Shown here piece by piece: positions 8,778 to 18,013 of a DNA stretch of 64,000 nt. The stretch comes from Phytohabitans houttuyneae (GTDB lineage: Bacteria > Actinomycetota > Actinomycetes > Mycobacteriales > Micromonosporaceae), in NCBI RefSeq assembly GCF_011764425.1, contig NZ_BLPF01000001.1, forward strand, positions 4,021,001 through 4,085,000, read 5' to 3'. Below the pieces are notes generated by a model. It made no database searches, had not been told where the DNA came from, and saw only the letters and a program-made list of their open reading frames with translations. The position numbers and the translations under genes were made by a program. Position 1 is the first letter of the stretch. Every line of letters starts with the position of its first letter.

Positions 8778-10283
8778 ATGACCGCCATGGATCTGCCCGG
8801 ATCGAGCCGAAGAATTCCGACAAGCTCGACCGCCAAGGCCTCCCCCGCCACCCCAGCGGTGGCGACCAAGGCGAAGGCGCCCGCCGTCGCTTACATCTCC
8901 TGGATCGCGCTGGCCCTGATGACCACAAGCTCGGTCGCCAGCCTCCGGGCCGCGCCCACGATGGCTGTGTACGGCCTCGCCGCGGTCTTCCTCTACCTGC
9001 TTCCGGCGGTCGTCTTCCTGCTGCCGACCTCGCTTGTCTCCGCCGAGCTCGCCTCGGGCTGGAACGGCGGCGTCTACCGCTGGGTCAGCGAGGGCATCTC
9101 CGCGCCGATGGGCTTCCTGGCCGTGTGGTGCCAGTTCGCCATGACGATCTTCTACTACCCGAGCCTTCTCGGGTTCGTCGCCAGCACGCTCGCGTACGTG
9201 ATCAACCCGGCGCTGGCGTCGAGCGGCCTCTGGACCGCCGCGGTCATCATGGTCTGCTTCTGGGCCGGCGTGTACATCTCCTCGCAGGGCACCAAGTCGA
9301 TCGCCGGCCTTTCCAGCATGGGCCTGATCATCGGCACCCTGATCCCCGGTGTACTGCTGGTCGTGCTCGGCGTGGTCTTCCTCGGCCAGGGCAACCCGTC
9401 GGCCGCGCCGATGGACGCCAGCCACATCCTCCCGGCCTGGGCCGGGCTCGCGAGCCTGGTGCTGATCGTCAACAACTTCCTGTCGTACTCCGGCATGGAG
9501 ATGAACGCCGTGCACGTCTCCTCGCTGCGCAAACCGGGACGCGAGTTCCCGCGGGCGATGTTCCTGGCGATGGGGCTGGTGCTGCTCATCTTCGTGCTGC
9601 CGGCGCTGGCCATCTCCTGGATCGTCCCGGCCCAGCAGATCAGCCTCACCTCCGGCGTGATGCAGGCGTTCGACGCGGTGTTCGGGCAGTTCGGCGTCAA
9701 CTGGCTGACCCCGATCCTCGGCGTCATGCTTGTCGTCGCCTCGCTCGGCGGCATGCTCACCTGGCTCGCCGGCCCGTCGAAGGGCCTGCTGCTGGTCTCG
9801 CGCCAGTACGGCTACCTGCCGCCGTTCCTGCAGCGGCTCAACAAGCACGGCGTGCAGCAGAACATCCTGGTCACCCAGGGTGTGATCACCACGGCCATCG
9901 CGCTGATGTACGCGTTCATCCCGGACGTGTCCAGCACGTACTGGATCCTCTCGGTGATCACGACCCAGGTGTACCTCGTCGTGTACCTGCTGATGTTCGT
10001 CGCCGCGGTCCGGCTGCGGCGCAACCAGCCGGACCACCCGCGGGGCTTCAAGGCACCCGCGCTGATGGCGCTCTGCATCGTGGGCTTCCTGGCCTCGATC
10101 GCCGCGCTGCTGATCGGCTTCGTGCCGTCGTCGCAGTTCGGCGGCGGCAGCGTCGCCCTCTACGTGTCCATCGTCGGCGGCGGCCTGGTGCTCATCGGCC
10201 TGCTCGTGCCGTTCCTGTTCTACAAGCTGCGCAAGCCGCACTGGAAGACCGCCGACCCGGCGGTCACGACGGCGATCGAGTAA
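8778..10283 (+). CDS. APC superfamily amino acid permease (GadC-like)
   Basis: Integral membrane amino acid transporter of 501 residues with about 12 hydrophobic segments. ATG 8778 is chosen for its GGGAGG RBS; the frame opens 30 bp upstream. The N-terminal part (SWIALALMTTSSVASLRAAP, then FLLPTSLVSAELASGWNGG VYRWVSEG) has the APC TMS1 and TMS2-3 patterns, closest in flavour to glutamate:GABA antiporter-type members. First gene of a compact operon with a small membrane protein, an M20 dipeptidase, an M24 peptidase and a ClC channel, so it probably imports amino acids or exchanges products of peptide breakdown. Substrate is not determinable from sequence alone. Confidence 0.88.
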   Translation: MTAMDLPGSSRRIPTSSTAKASPATPAVATKAKAPAVAYISWIALALMTTSSVASLRAAPTMAVYGLAAVFLYLLPAVVFLLPTSLVSAELASGWNGGVYRWVSEGISAPMGFLAVWCQFAMTIFYYPSLLGFVASTLAYVINPALASSGLWTAAVIMVCFWAGVYISSQGTKSIAGLSSMGLIIGTLIPGVLLVVLGVVFLGQGNPSAAPMDASHILPAWAGLASLVLIVNNFLSYSGMEMNAVHVSSLRKPGREFPRAMFLAMGLVLLIFVLPALAISWIVPAQQISLTSGVMQAFDAVFGQFGVNWLTPILGVMLVVASLGGMLTWLAGPSKGLLLVSRQYGYLPPFLQRLNKHGVQQNILVTQGVITTAIALMYAFIPDVSSTYWILSVITTQVYLVVYLLMFVAAVRLRRNQPDHPRGFKAPALMALCIVGFLASIAALLIGFVPSSQFGGGSVALYVSIVGGGLVLIGLLVPFLFYKLRKPHWKTADPAVTTAIE

Positions 10284-10296
10284 GTGGGGGCGTGCG

Positions 10297-10761
10297 ATGA
10301 CTACGACGGCACCGAGTGAGCCGACCACTTTTCACGACCCGCACAAGCACCGGCGGATCACGTACATCATCGTCGCCGCCGTCGCCGTGGTGCTGGTGAT
10401 CCTGGGCCTCGCGATGTACAACCGCGCCGAACGCAACCAGGCGGCCGAGGACAAGGCCGACCAGCTGATCGCGCTGTTCCAGGCGCAGGACCTGCCGGTG
10501 CCCGACCGCGACCAGATCATCCGGGTGTTCGGCGACGACGGCGGTGCCATGTGCGACGACCCCGGCAACGCGCTGAAGAAGGCGGTCCGCGACGGCCTCG
10601 GCTCGAACGGGGCGGCGGGTCCGGGCCAGCGCCCGGTCTTCATCGCCCAGCGCACGATCGAGGGCGAGAAGCTCGCTCTGAGCGTCTACTGCCCGGACCA
10701 GCTGCCCGCGTTCCAGACGTACGTGAACGGCCTGGATCTCAGCGATGTCGTCAAGGGGTGA
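10297..10761 (+). CDS. Small single-pass membrane protein, function unknown
   Basis: Protein of 154 residues not assigned to a family. One membrane helix near residues 22-43 (YIIVAAVAVVLVILGLAMYN) follows a short cytoplasmic N-terminus; the rest is a polar extracytoplasmic domain with two cysteines (GAMCDDPGNAL and SVYCPDQL) that could pair. Located 13 bp after the APC permease and 4 bp before the dipeptidase start, with the stop codon embedded in the next gene's RBS region, so it is clearly cotranscribed and may be an accessory subunit of the transporter. That role is inference from position. Confidence 0.8.
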   Translation: MTTTAPSEPTTFHDPHKHRRITYIIVAAVAVVLVILGLAMYNRAERNQAAEDKADQLIALFQAQDLPVPDRDQIIRVFGDDGGAMCDDPGNALKKAVRDGLGSNGAAGPGQRPVFIAQRTIEGEKLALSVYCPDQLPAFQTYVNGLDLSDVVKG

Positions 10762-10765
10762 CGCT

Positions 10766-12142
10766 ATGGACGGGACCAAAGCCAAGGACGGGAATGGCTT
10801 GCGGGGGCGGGTGCACGACCTGATGGACCGGGCCCGCACCGACCTGACCGAGCTCGTCTCGTACCGGTCGGTCGCGGACCCGCGGCAGTACCCGCCGGAG
10901 GAGTGCACGAAGGCGGCCAAGTGGGTGCTCGACGCGTTCGGCGAGGTCGGCTTCACGGGCATGCGCCTGGAGGAGACGCCGGACGGTTCGCGCGCGGTGT
11001 ACGGCGAGCGCAAAGGTCTGGCCGGCGCGCCCACGGTGCTGCTCTACGCCCACTACGACGTGCAGCCGCCGCTCGACGAGGCGGCCTGGCGCACCCCGCC
11101 CTTCCAGCTCACCGAGCACAATGGACGGTGGTACGGGCGGGGCACCGCCGACTGCAAAGGCAACATCCTCATGCACCTGACCGCCCTGCGCGCGCTCGGC
11201 GACGACGTACCGGTCAACCTCAAGCTGATCGTCGAGGGCTCCGAGGAGCAGGGCACCGGTGGGCTGGAGGAGTTCGTACCCGGCCACGCCGACCTGCTCG
11301 CCGCCGACGTGATCCTCGTCTGCGACACGGGCAACGCGGCGGTCGGCGCGCCAGCCGCGACGATCAGCCTGCGCGGCCTCGCCAACGTCATCGTGACCGT
11401 GGAGGCGCTGGGCTCGGAGATGCACTCGGGCATGTTTGGCGGCGCCGCGCCGGACGCGCTGGCCGCGCTCATCCACATGCTCTCGACGCTCCGCGACGAG
11501 AAGGGCAACACGACGGTCAAAGGGCTGGACAACACGCAGACGTGGAATGGCGAGGTGTACGACCCGCAGCAGTTCCGCACCGACGCGAACGTGCTCGACG
11601 GCGTCAGCCTCCTCGGCGACGGCACGGTCTCGGACATGCTCTGGGCCCGGCCGGCGGTGACCGTGCTCGGCATCGACTGTCCACCGGTCGTCGGGTCGGC
11701 CGCCGCGATCCAGCCGCACGCGCGGGCCCGGATCAACCTGCGCGTACCGCCGGGCATGGACCCGAAGGTCGCGCAGGACGCGCTGATCGCGCACCTGGAG
11801 GCGGTGGCGCCGTGGGGCGTCAAGGTAAAGACCGAGCGCGAGGCGTCCGGCGCGCCGTTCCGCGCGGCGACCGGCGGTCCCGCGTACGACGCGCTCGCCG
11901 CCGCGATGCGGGAGTCGTACGGAAGGAACCTCACCACGCTCGGGCAGGGTGGCTCGATCCCGCTGTGCAACGTCTTCGCGGACACGTACCCGAACGCGGA
12001 GATCATCCTGATGGGCGTGGAGGAGCCGCTGACGCTCATGCACGCACCCAACGAGAGCGTCGACCCGGACGAGATCGAGCGCATGGCCTTCGCCGAGGCG
12101 CTTTTCCTCAAGCGGTACGCGACCGCTGGGCGGGCGTCATGA
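10766..12142 (+). CDS. M20 family metallopeptidase (dipeptidase)
   Basis: Cytoplasmic di-zinc dipeptidase of 458 residues, of the CNDP/PepV-like M20 group. Start ATG 10766 has AAGGGGTG five bases upstream; an in-frame start at 10745 overlaps the previous gene. Metal and catalytic residues are visible: H96 and D98 in LLYAHYDVQP, bridging D129 in GRGTADCKGN, the EE pair in EGSEEQGT, and the C-terminal His in LMHAPNE. The lid/dimerisation domain lies between (EMHSGMFGGAAPDAL). It sits in the permease-peptidase operon and overlaps the M24 gene by ATGA, indicating translational coupling. Expected to release amino acids from imported or intracellular dipeptides. Confidence 0.92.
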   Translation: MDGTKAKDGNGLRGRVHDLMDRARTDLTELVSYRSVADPRQYPPEECTKAAKWVLDAFGEVGFTGMRLEETPDGSRAVYGERKGLAGAPTVLLYAHYDVQPPLDEAAWRTPPFQLTEHNGRWYGRGTADCKGNILMHLTALRALGDDVPVNLKLIVEGSEEQGTGGLEEFVPGHADLLAADVILVCDTGNAAVGAPAATISLRGLANVIVTVEALGSEMHSGMFGGAAPDALAALIHMLSTLRDEKGNTTVKGLDNTQTWNGEVYDPQQFRTDANVLDGVSLLGDGTVSDMLWARPAVTVLGIDCPPVVGSAAAIQPHARARINLRVPPGMDPKVAQDALIAHLEAVAPWGVKVKTEREASGAPFRAATGGPAYDALAAAMRESYGRNLTTLGQGGSIPLCNVFADTYPNAEIILMGVEEPLTLMHAPNESVDPDEIERMAFAEALFLKRYATAGRAS

Positions 12143-13254
12143 CCGGGTTCACGGCCGGGGACTACGCGGCACGCATGGAACGCGCCGCCCGGGCGGCCGC
12201 CGACGCCGGCCTGTCCGGGGTGCTTGTCGCGCCCGGGCCGGACCTGGCATGGCTCACCGGCTACCAGCCGACCGCGATCACCGAACGGCTCACGCTGCTG
12301 GTGCTGGCGCCCGGCCGCGATCCGGCGCTGGTCGTACCCACGTTGGAGAAGCCGGACGCCCAGGCCGCGCCGGGGGCATCCGCCCTCGCGCTCACCGACT
12401 GGACCGACGGCACCGACCCGTACGGCGTGGCCGCCCGGCTGCTGCTGGCGGAAGGGCACTACGGGATCAGCGACTCGGCGTGGGCGATGCACCTGCTCGG
12501 GCTCCAGCGGACGCTGCCGGCGAGCCGGTACACCGCGCTGACCGACAGCCTGCCGATGCTCCGCGCGGTCAAGGACGCGCACGAGCTCGAACGGCTCGCC
12601 GCGGCGGGTGCGGCGGCGGACGCCACGTACGAGGAGATCCTCGGGGTCAGCTTCGCCGGCCGGCGGGAGACCGATGTGGCCGCCGACCTCGCGGGCCTGC
12701 TCCGCAAGCACGGTCACGAGCAGGTCGACTTCACCGTGGTGGGCAGCGGGCCCAACGGCGCCAACCCGCACCACGAGGCCGGCGACCGGCTCATCCAGCA
12801 GGGCGACACGGTGGTGCTCGACTTCGGCGGGCTGATGGGTGGCTACGGGTCGGACACCACCCGCACCGTCCACGTCGGAGGGTCACCCACCGACGAGGTC
12901 AAGGCCGTGCACGATGTGGTACGCCGCGCGCAGCAGTCCGCCTTCGAGGCGGTGCGGCCGGGCGTCACCTGCCAGGACATCGACCGGGTGGCGCGGCGTG
13001 TGATCACCGAGGCGGGGTACGGCGAGTACTTCATCCACCGCACCGGCCACGGCATCGGGGTCACCACACACGAGCCGCCGTACATAGTGGAGGGTGAGGA
13101 GCGCCCGCTCGTGCCGGGCATGTGCTTCTCCATCGAGCCCGGCGTCTACCTGCCCGGCCGCTTCGGGGTACGGATCGAGGACATCGTCACGGTCACCGAG
13201 GACGGCGGGCGGCGGCTCAACGGCACCGACCACGCACTCGGCACCGTCGCGTAG
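12139..13254 (+). CDS. M24 family Xaa-Pro dipeptidase/aminopeptidase
   Basis: Pita-bread metallopeptidase of 371 residues that cleaves X-Pro bonds. N-terminal creatinase-like domain (1-135) then catalytic domain with all five metal ligands: D228 (VVLDFGG), D239 (GSDTTRT), H304 (RTGHGIG), E333 (SIEPGVY) and E347 (VRIEDIV). The start is the ATG that overlaps the dipeptidase stop (ATGA); the much longer frame reading back to 10903 is out of frame with real coding sequence. Together with the M20 enzyme it would complete breakdown of proline-containing peptides. Its TAG stop overlaps a GTG that starts the ClC gene. Confidence 0.93.
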   Translation: MTGFTAGDYAARMERAARAAADAGLSGVLVAPGPDLAWLTGYQPTAITERLTLLVLAPGRDPALVVPTLEKPDAQAAPGASALALTDWTDGTDPYGVAARLLLAEGHYGISDSAWAMHLLGLQRTLPASRYTALTDSLPMLRAVKDAHELERLAAAGAAADATYEEILGVSFAGRRETDVAADLAGLLRKHGHEQVDFTVVGSGPNGANPHHEAGDRLIQQGDTVVLDFGGLMGGYGSDTTRTVHVGGSPTDEVKAVHDVVRRAQQSAFEAVRPGVTCQDIDRVARRVITEAGYGEYFIHRTGHGIGVTTHEPPYIVEGEERPLVPGMCFSIEPGVYLPGRFGVRIEDIVTVTEDGGRRLNGTDHALGTVA

Positions 13255-14552
13255 TGCGGCCGGGCGTGCAGCGACCCAGCGGCGGCACGTACCTGCGGCT
13301 GGTCGGGCTCGGCGCGGCGGTCGGGGTGCCGGCGGCGCTGGTGGCGGCGGCGTTCCTGTCGCTTGTGCACCAGCTCCAGCACTGGCTGTGGCACGACCTG
13401 CCGGACGCGCTCGGCGGCGACGCTCCACAGTGGTACCTCGTGCTGCTTCTGCCGGTGTGCGGCGCGCTCATCGTGCTCGGCGCGCGCCTGCTGCTGCCCG
13501 GCGACGGCGGCCATCTGCCGCTTGACGGCCTGAGCACCAAGCCGACGCCACCCCGTCACGTACCCGGCGTCGCGCTCGCCGCACTCGGCACGCTGGGCTT
13601 CGGCGCGGTGCTGGGGCCGGAGGCTCCGGTCATCGCGCTCGGTTCGGCCGTCGGCGTGGCGGTGAGCCGCCTGTACCGCTCGGCCGGCGAGCAGGGCACG
13701 GCGATCCTCTCCAACGCCGGCTCGTTCTCGGCGATCTCCGCGCTCTTCGGCGGGCCGATCGTCGCCGGCATGCTCCTTGTCGAAGGCGGTGTGGGCATCG
13801 GTGCGGCGCTGCTGCCCGCGCTCCTGCCCGGCCTTGTCGCCGCCGCGATCGGCTACCTCATCTTCATCGGACTCGACCACTGGCCCGGGCTCGGCGCGCC
13901 CGGCCTCGCGGTGCCCGACCTGCCCAGGTACGAGGGCACCCACATCTACGACCTGCTGATCGCGATCGCCGTCGGCGCCACCGCCGCCGTGGTCGTGGCC
14001 GCCGTGCACCGACTCGGCGGCCGGGTCGCGCGGATCGGCGCCCGGCCACTCGTCCTGGCCGGTGGCGCCGCGGTCGGCGCGCTCGCGCTGGTCGGCGACG
14101 CGCTCGGCGCCGACCCGCAGGACGTGCTCTTCTCCGGCCAGAACTCGATCGCGACGGTGGTGGAGACCGACTCCACGCAACTGGTGCTCGTGCTGCTCGC
14201 CACCAAGTTCCTCGCGTACGGCATCAGCCTCGGCTGCGGCTTCCGGGGCGGCCCGATCTTCCCGGCCATCTTCCTCGGCGTTGCCCTCGCGGCGCTGGCG
14301 GTCGTCTGGTTCGACACGTCACCGACGCTCGCGATAGCGGTCGGCGCGTCCGCCGCCATGGCCGCGCAGACCCGGCTCCTCTTCTCGCCGCTCATCTTCG
14401 CGGCGCTGCTCGTCGGCACGGCGGGGACGGACGCGGTGCCGGCCGCGGCGCTCGCCTCAGCCACCGCGTGGCTGGCGATCAGTCGCCTGCAGCCGGCACC
14501 CGCGCCGGACCAGCCCGCGCCTACTCGTTCCGCGCCGTCTCCGGACCGGTGA
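13254..14552 (+). CDS. ClC family chloride channel/transporter
   Basis: Integral membrane anion channel or Cl-/H+ exchanger of about 432 residues. The GTG at 13254 overlaps the preceding TAG; GTG 13266 is an equally possible start. Signature elements of ClC proteins are present: GPEAPVIALGSAVG (the G-x-E-x-P anion-pore motif), GSFSAISALFGGPI, and LGCGFRGGPIFPAIFLG (the third pore motif). No C-terminal CBS domains, as in most short bacterial ClCs. Last gene of the peptide-salvage operon, where it might balance charge or pH; that coupling is inference. Its 3' end overlaps the convergent ABC permease gene by 32 bp. Confidence 0.9.
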   Translation: MRPGVQRPSGGTYLRLVGLGAAVGVPAALVAAAFLSLVHQLQHWLWHDLPDALGGDAPQWYLVLLLPVCGALIVLGARLLLPGDGGHLPLDGLSTKPTPPRHVPGVALAALGTLGFGAVLGPEAPVIALGSAVGVAVSRLYRSAGEQGTAILSNAGSFSAISALFGGPIVAGMLLVEGGVGIGAALLPALLPGLVAAAIGYLIFIGLDHWPGLGAPGLAVPDLPRYEGTHIYDLLIAIAVGATAAVVVAAVHRLGGRVARIGARPLVLAGGAAVGALALVGDALGADPQDVLFSGQNSIATVVETDSTQLVLVLLATKFLAYGISLGCGFRGGPIFPAIFLGVALAALAVVWFDTSPTLAIAVGASAAMAAQTRLLFSPLIFAALLVGTAGTDAVPAAALASATAWLAISRLQPAPAPDQPAPTRSAPSPDR

Positions 14553-16736
14553 TCCGCCGCAGCAGCGGGAGGGTCGACGCGATGATCGCGAACGAGGCGA
14601 GCAGGCCGGCCGCGACCGCCAGGTAGTACGCCAAGCCGGGCGCGTGCAGCGTGTAGTCCAGCTGCGAGGTGAGGAAGAGCTGGGCGGCCACGAAGCCCAT
14701 GCCGATCGCCAGCAGGGCCACGAAAACCAGCGGCACGGCGCTCTCCAGCGTCACCACCCGGCGCAGCATCCCGATGGGCACGCCGGTGAGCCGGAGCAGG
14801 CTGAACGGCCGCTTGCGCTCGGTGATGCCGCCGGCCACGCCGACCGCCAGGCTGCACCCCGCGATCGCGAGGCTCGCGACGATCACCACGTTGGCCAGCT
14901 GCTGCCACTGCACGAGCGTGCGCCGGAAGTCGCTCTCGTAGTCGGCGACCGTTGCGGGTGAGCGGTTGACCTCCGGGAAGGCGGCTTCCAGCACCGTGCG
15001 CGATCGTTCAACGGCCGTCGCCGACCCGTCCGTGGCCACCACGACCGAGAGCAACGGCAGCTTTTCGACGCTCGCCGCGTCGACGGGCGCCGGCGCCCAG
15101 ACCGGTGGCTCGTTGGAGGCGCGGCGCGGGCCGAGCAGGTCGTGCCACACGTACGCGACCTCGGCACCGGGCGCGCACCGGCCGAGCTCCGGCGAGCGGG
15201 CGAGGTCGGCGCACGGCACCAGGCCGGGCAGCCAGTCCGGTCGGCTCGGCTCGTGCTCCGGGTTTGCGTAGACCGGGTGGACGGCACCGACCCCGGGTAT
15301 CGACGCCAGCTCGGCGGGGATCCGCGCCTTGCTCCCACCGGCGCCGCCCTTCGTGTCGAAGGACTGGACGAGCGCGCTGCTCAGCACCGAACCAGTACGC
15401 GGCTCGCCCCGCTCCGCCACGATCGTGGTCATCACGCCCGTGGCGACGCTGGTGACGAACAGGGCCACGGCGAGCCCGCTGACCGCGCGGAAGCCGGCGT
15501 GCGGGTTGTCCGCCAGCCGCCGCCCGGCGATCAGCGCCGCACCGCGGCGGGCCCGCGCGGCCAGCAGCCGCGACCCGACCAGGGTCAGCCACGGACCGGC
15601 CACCACCAGCCCGACCATGATCATCACGAAGCCGGACATGTACGCGATGAGCTGCCCATTCGTCGAGCTCGGCTGCCGGCCGACGAAGTAGAGAAGCTCC
15701 GCGACCCCGGCCGCGAGCAGGACAAGGCGCCAGGCCCGCGGCGGGCTGGGCGTGACGCGCCGGGTAACGCCCAGCGGTGAGATCTGCACCCGGCGCAGCG
15801 CGAGCCGCGCCACCACCGCCGCGGCCAGCGGGACGCCGACCACGACCGGCACGATGTCGAGCAGGCCGAGCGAGAGGTCGCCGCCAAAGAAGCGCTCGCC
15901 GGTGAACGGGATCTGCGCGATCGCCGGCCGGAACGCGAAGAACAACGCGATGCCGGCGAGGGTGCCCGCCACCGCGGCGACGGTCGACTCCACCGCGGAG
16001 ATCACCGAGACCTGCCGGGGTGTCGCACCGACCAGGCGCATCGCGGCGAAGCGCTGCTCCCGCCGGGCAGCGGCAAGTCGGGTCGCCGTGCCGATCAGGA
16101 TCAGCACCGGCACGATCAGGGCTCCCGCCACGATCGACAGCACCAGGCTCATGCCGTCGGCACCGATGCCGATCACACAGCGGTCGCAGTCGCTCGGGTC
16201 GGTGGTCATGATGCTGGCCACGCGGTCGGCGCTCGACATCCCCGAGAGCTCGTCGGGCGTGCGGCCCACCACGATCAGCAGCGAGTCGGGCGAGGGCAGC
16301 GCGCTGTCGCCGATCTTGCCGACGCGGCTGCCCGGGTATCGATCGGCCAGCTCGGACGGCGGGTGTGACCGCAGCAGGTCGCCGAGTGCGGGCGACACGT
16401 AGTACTCCCCGGGGCGGGCAGCCGCGGAATGCCGGGCGGCACCGGCGAGTCGGGCCCGGTGGCCGCGATGTCGAGCCGGGCGATCCGCTGCGCCGCGAAG
16501 TAGTCGTCGCGCAGCACCCACCAGCTTGGGTTGGCCGCCTTCGGCCCGGCAGTCTCTCCGACCAGGCCGCTGTTGAGCCACGCGTACCGCTGGTTTTGCG
16601 CGCCGACCGCGTTGATGCCCGCGAGCGCGGTGAGCAGCAGGCCCACCCCGAGCGCCACCGCCGCCGAGATGATGGCCAGCCGGACGATCGCCTCCCGGCC
16701 TGTGGCCAGGGCGAGGCGCAGGCCGAACCGGATCAT
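14521..16736 (-). pseudogene. MacB/FtsX-type ABC transporter permease, one-base frameshift
   Basis: Large ABC permease, two FtsX domains. Two overlapping frames together encode one protein of 738 residues: the first from ATG 16736 (MIRFGLRLALATGRE) to about 16410, the second from there to 14521. Sense resumes at EYYVSPALGDLL if a single base is added to the CCCCGGGG run at 16407-16414; the total length then is an exact multiple of three. Ten or so TMS; FtsX domains around 235-370 (RLAAARREQRFAAMRLVGA) and 610-735. Stop/start ATGA overlap with the ATPase gene upstream. A sequencing error is more likely than decay because the rest of both frames is intact. Exports an unknown substrate, possibly a lipid, peptide or antibiotic. 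Confidence 0.82.
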
Positions 16737-17422
16737 GACAGCACCCGCTCCGGCGCGAGGGCGGCGACCTTGCCGTCGCGGACCATCACGTGGCGGTCCG
16801 CATACGCCGCGACGCGTGCCTCGTGGGTGACCAGCACGACCGTGGTGCCGTGCTCGCGCGCGGCGCCGACCATCTGGTCCATCACTTGCTCGCCGGTGAG
16901 CGAGTCGAGCGAGCCGGTCGGCTCGTCGGCAAACAACACCTTCGGGCTGGTCACCAGCCCACGGGCCAGAGCCACCCGCTGCGCCTGCCCACCGGAGAGC
17001 TCTCCGGAGCGCCGGCGCTCGAGCCCGTCGAGCCCCAGCCGGCCGAACCACGGGCGGGCCTGGCGAAGCGCCGCCTCCCGCCGCACGCCGCCGAGCAGCA
17101 GCGGGAGAGCGACGTTTTCCTCCGCGGTCAGCTCTGGCACGAGCTGACCGAACTGGAAGACGAAGCCGAAGCTGTCCCGGCGCAGCGCGCTGCGGCCCGC
17201 CTCGTCCAGCGTGTCCACCCGGCGGCCGTCGAAGTGGATCTCGCCCTCGTCGGGCACGAGGATGCCGGCCAGGCAGTGCAGCAGCGTCGACTTTCCGGAG
17301 CCGCTCGGGCCCATGATGGCCAGGATCTCGCCCGGCGCGACCGCCACGGTGGCTCCCCGCAGCGCCGGCGTCTGGCCGAACGACCGCATGACGTCGCGGG
17401 CCTCGATCATCACGTCGGACAT
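16733..17422 (-). CDS. ABC transporter ATP-binding protein (MacB/LolD-like)
   Basis: Nucleotide-binding subunit of 229 residues for the FtsX-type permease that follows. Walker A GPSGSGKST near 39-47, Q-loop FQFGQL, signature LSGGQAQRVALARG, Walker B VLFADEPTGSLD, and the H-loop VTHEA are all intact. ATG 17422 lies in GTGATG, so an alternative GTG start at 17425 overlaps the PadR stop; AGGTGG serves as RBS. Order PadR - ATPase - permease on one strand with overlapping stops and starts makes a three-gene operon. The MacB/LolD type of ATPase drives mechanotransmission-style export rather than classical import. Confidence 0.93.
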   Translation of the reverse strand: MSDVMIEARDVMRSFGQTPALRGATVAVAPGEILAIMGPSGSGKSTLLHCLAGILVPDEGEIHFDGRRVDTLDEAGRSALRRDSFGFVFQFGQLVPELTAEENVALPLLLGGVRREAALRQARPWFGRLGLDGLERRRSGELSGGQAQRVALARGLVTSPKVLFADEPTGSLDSLTGEQVMDQMVGAAREHGTTVVLVTHEARVAAYADRHVMVRDGKVAALAPERVLS

Positions 17423-17946
17423 CACTTCACCACCTCGGCGGCAAGGGCGTCGAGCCGGGCGACGGTCGTGTCGATCCAGCGGAGGTCGGCCTCCAGGTGA
17501 AAGAGGCCGTGATCGGCGAGCAGCCCGTCGACGAGGCTGCCGCTGCGCCGGATCTCGGTCAGCTGGCGCATCCGCTCGAGGTGGGCGCCGCGCTGAATGT
17601 CGAGGTATTCACTAGCGGGGCGCCCGAGCATCAGCGCGAGCACCACCTTGCTGAAGAGCACCGACTGGAGGTGGGGCTCCGCCTCCAGCGGCTGGACAAG
17701 CCACGCGTCGAACTCTGTCGCCCCCGCCTCGGTGATCACGTAGCGCTTGCGCTCGGGGCCGACGCCCGGCTGCACCTCGCTGATCACCACTTTGCCGTCC
17801 CGCGCGAGGCGCCCGAGAGTGGCATACACCTGGCCGAAGGGCAGCGGGCGCCCACGGCCGAAATAGGCGTCGTAGTCGCGCTTGAGGTCGTATCCGTGGC
17901 TGGGCTCGCGCTCCAGCAGGCCGAGGAGGGTCAAGGGAACGCTCAT
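17422..17946 (-). CDS. PadR family transcriptional regulator
   Basis: Winged-helix repressor of 174 residues. The PadR DNA-binding domain spans about 5-80 (LTLLGLLEREPSHGYDLKRDY, then GQVYATLGRLARDGKV and ERKRYVITEAG), followed by a C-terminal dimerisation region of the Vir_act_alpha_C type (about 95-174, LQSVLFSKVVLALMLGRPASE). First gene of the operon with the MacB-like ABC exporter, and preceded by a palindromic site at 17968-17986, so it probably represses its own operon until a drug or other ligand binds, as is known for PadR-linked exporters. Confidence 0.92.
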   Translation of the reverse strand: MSVPLTLLGLLEREPSHGYDLKRDYDAYFGRGRPLPFGQVYATLGRLARDGKVVISEVQPGVGPERKRYVITEAGATEFDAWLVQPLEAEPHLQSVLFSKVVLALMLGRPASEYLDIQRGAHLERMRQLTEIRRSGSLVDGLLADHGLFHLEADLRWIDTTVARLDALAAEVVK

Positions 17947-17967
17947 GCCAGGAAGCGTACCCTGAGC

Positions 17968-17986
17968 GTATACCTCGCGTATATAC
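17968..17986. promoter_or_regulatory. PadR operator candidate, GTATA-N9-TATAC
   Basis: Dyad GTATACCTCGCGTATATAC starts 22 bp upstream of the PadR start codon and overlaps the likely -10 region (TATACC/TATATA). PadR repressors typically bind AT-rich dyads of this type in the promoter of their own operon. Confidence 0.6.
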
Positions 17987-18013
17987 CCCGGCGTACATGC
18001 GGGGAACTGGGCT

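Noticed and set aside
8757-10328. 523-codon minus-strand ORF
   Set aside because: Antisense shadow of the APC permease; composition is His/Arg/Asp-rich as expected for such frames in high-GC DNA.
10903-13254. 783-codon ORF covering dipeptidase and M24 peptidase
   Set aside because: Its first 412 codons are an out-of-frame, Arg-rich shadow of the M20 gene; the real M24 gene starts at 12139.
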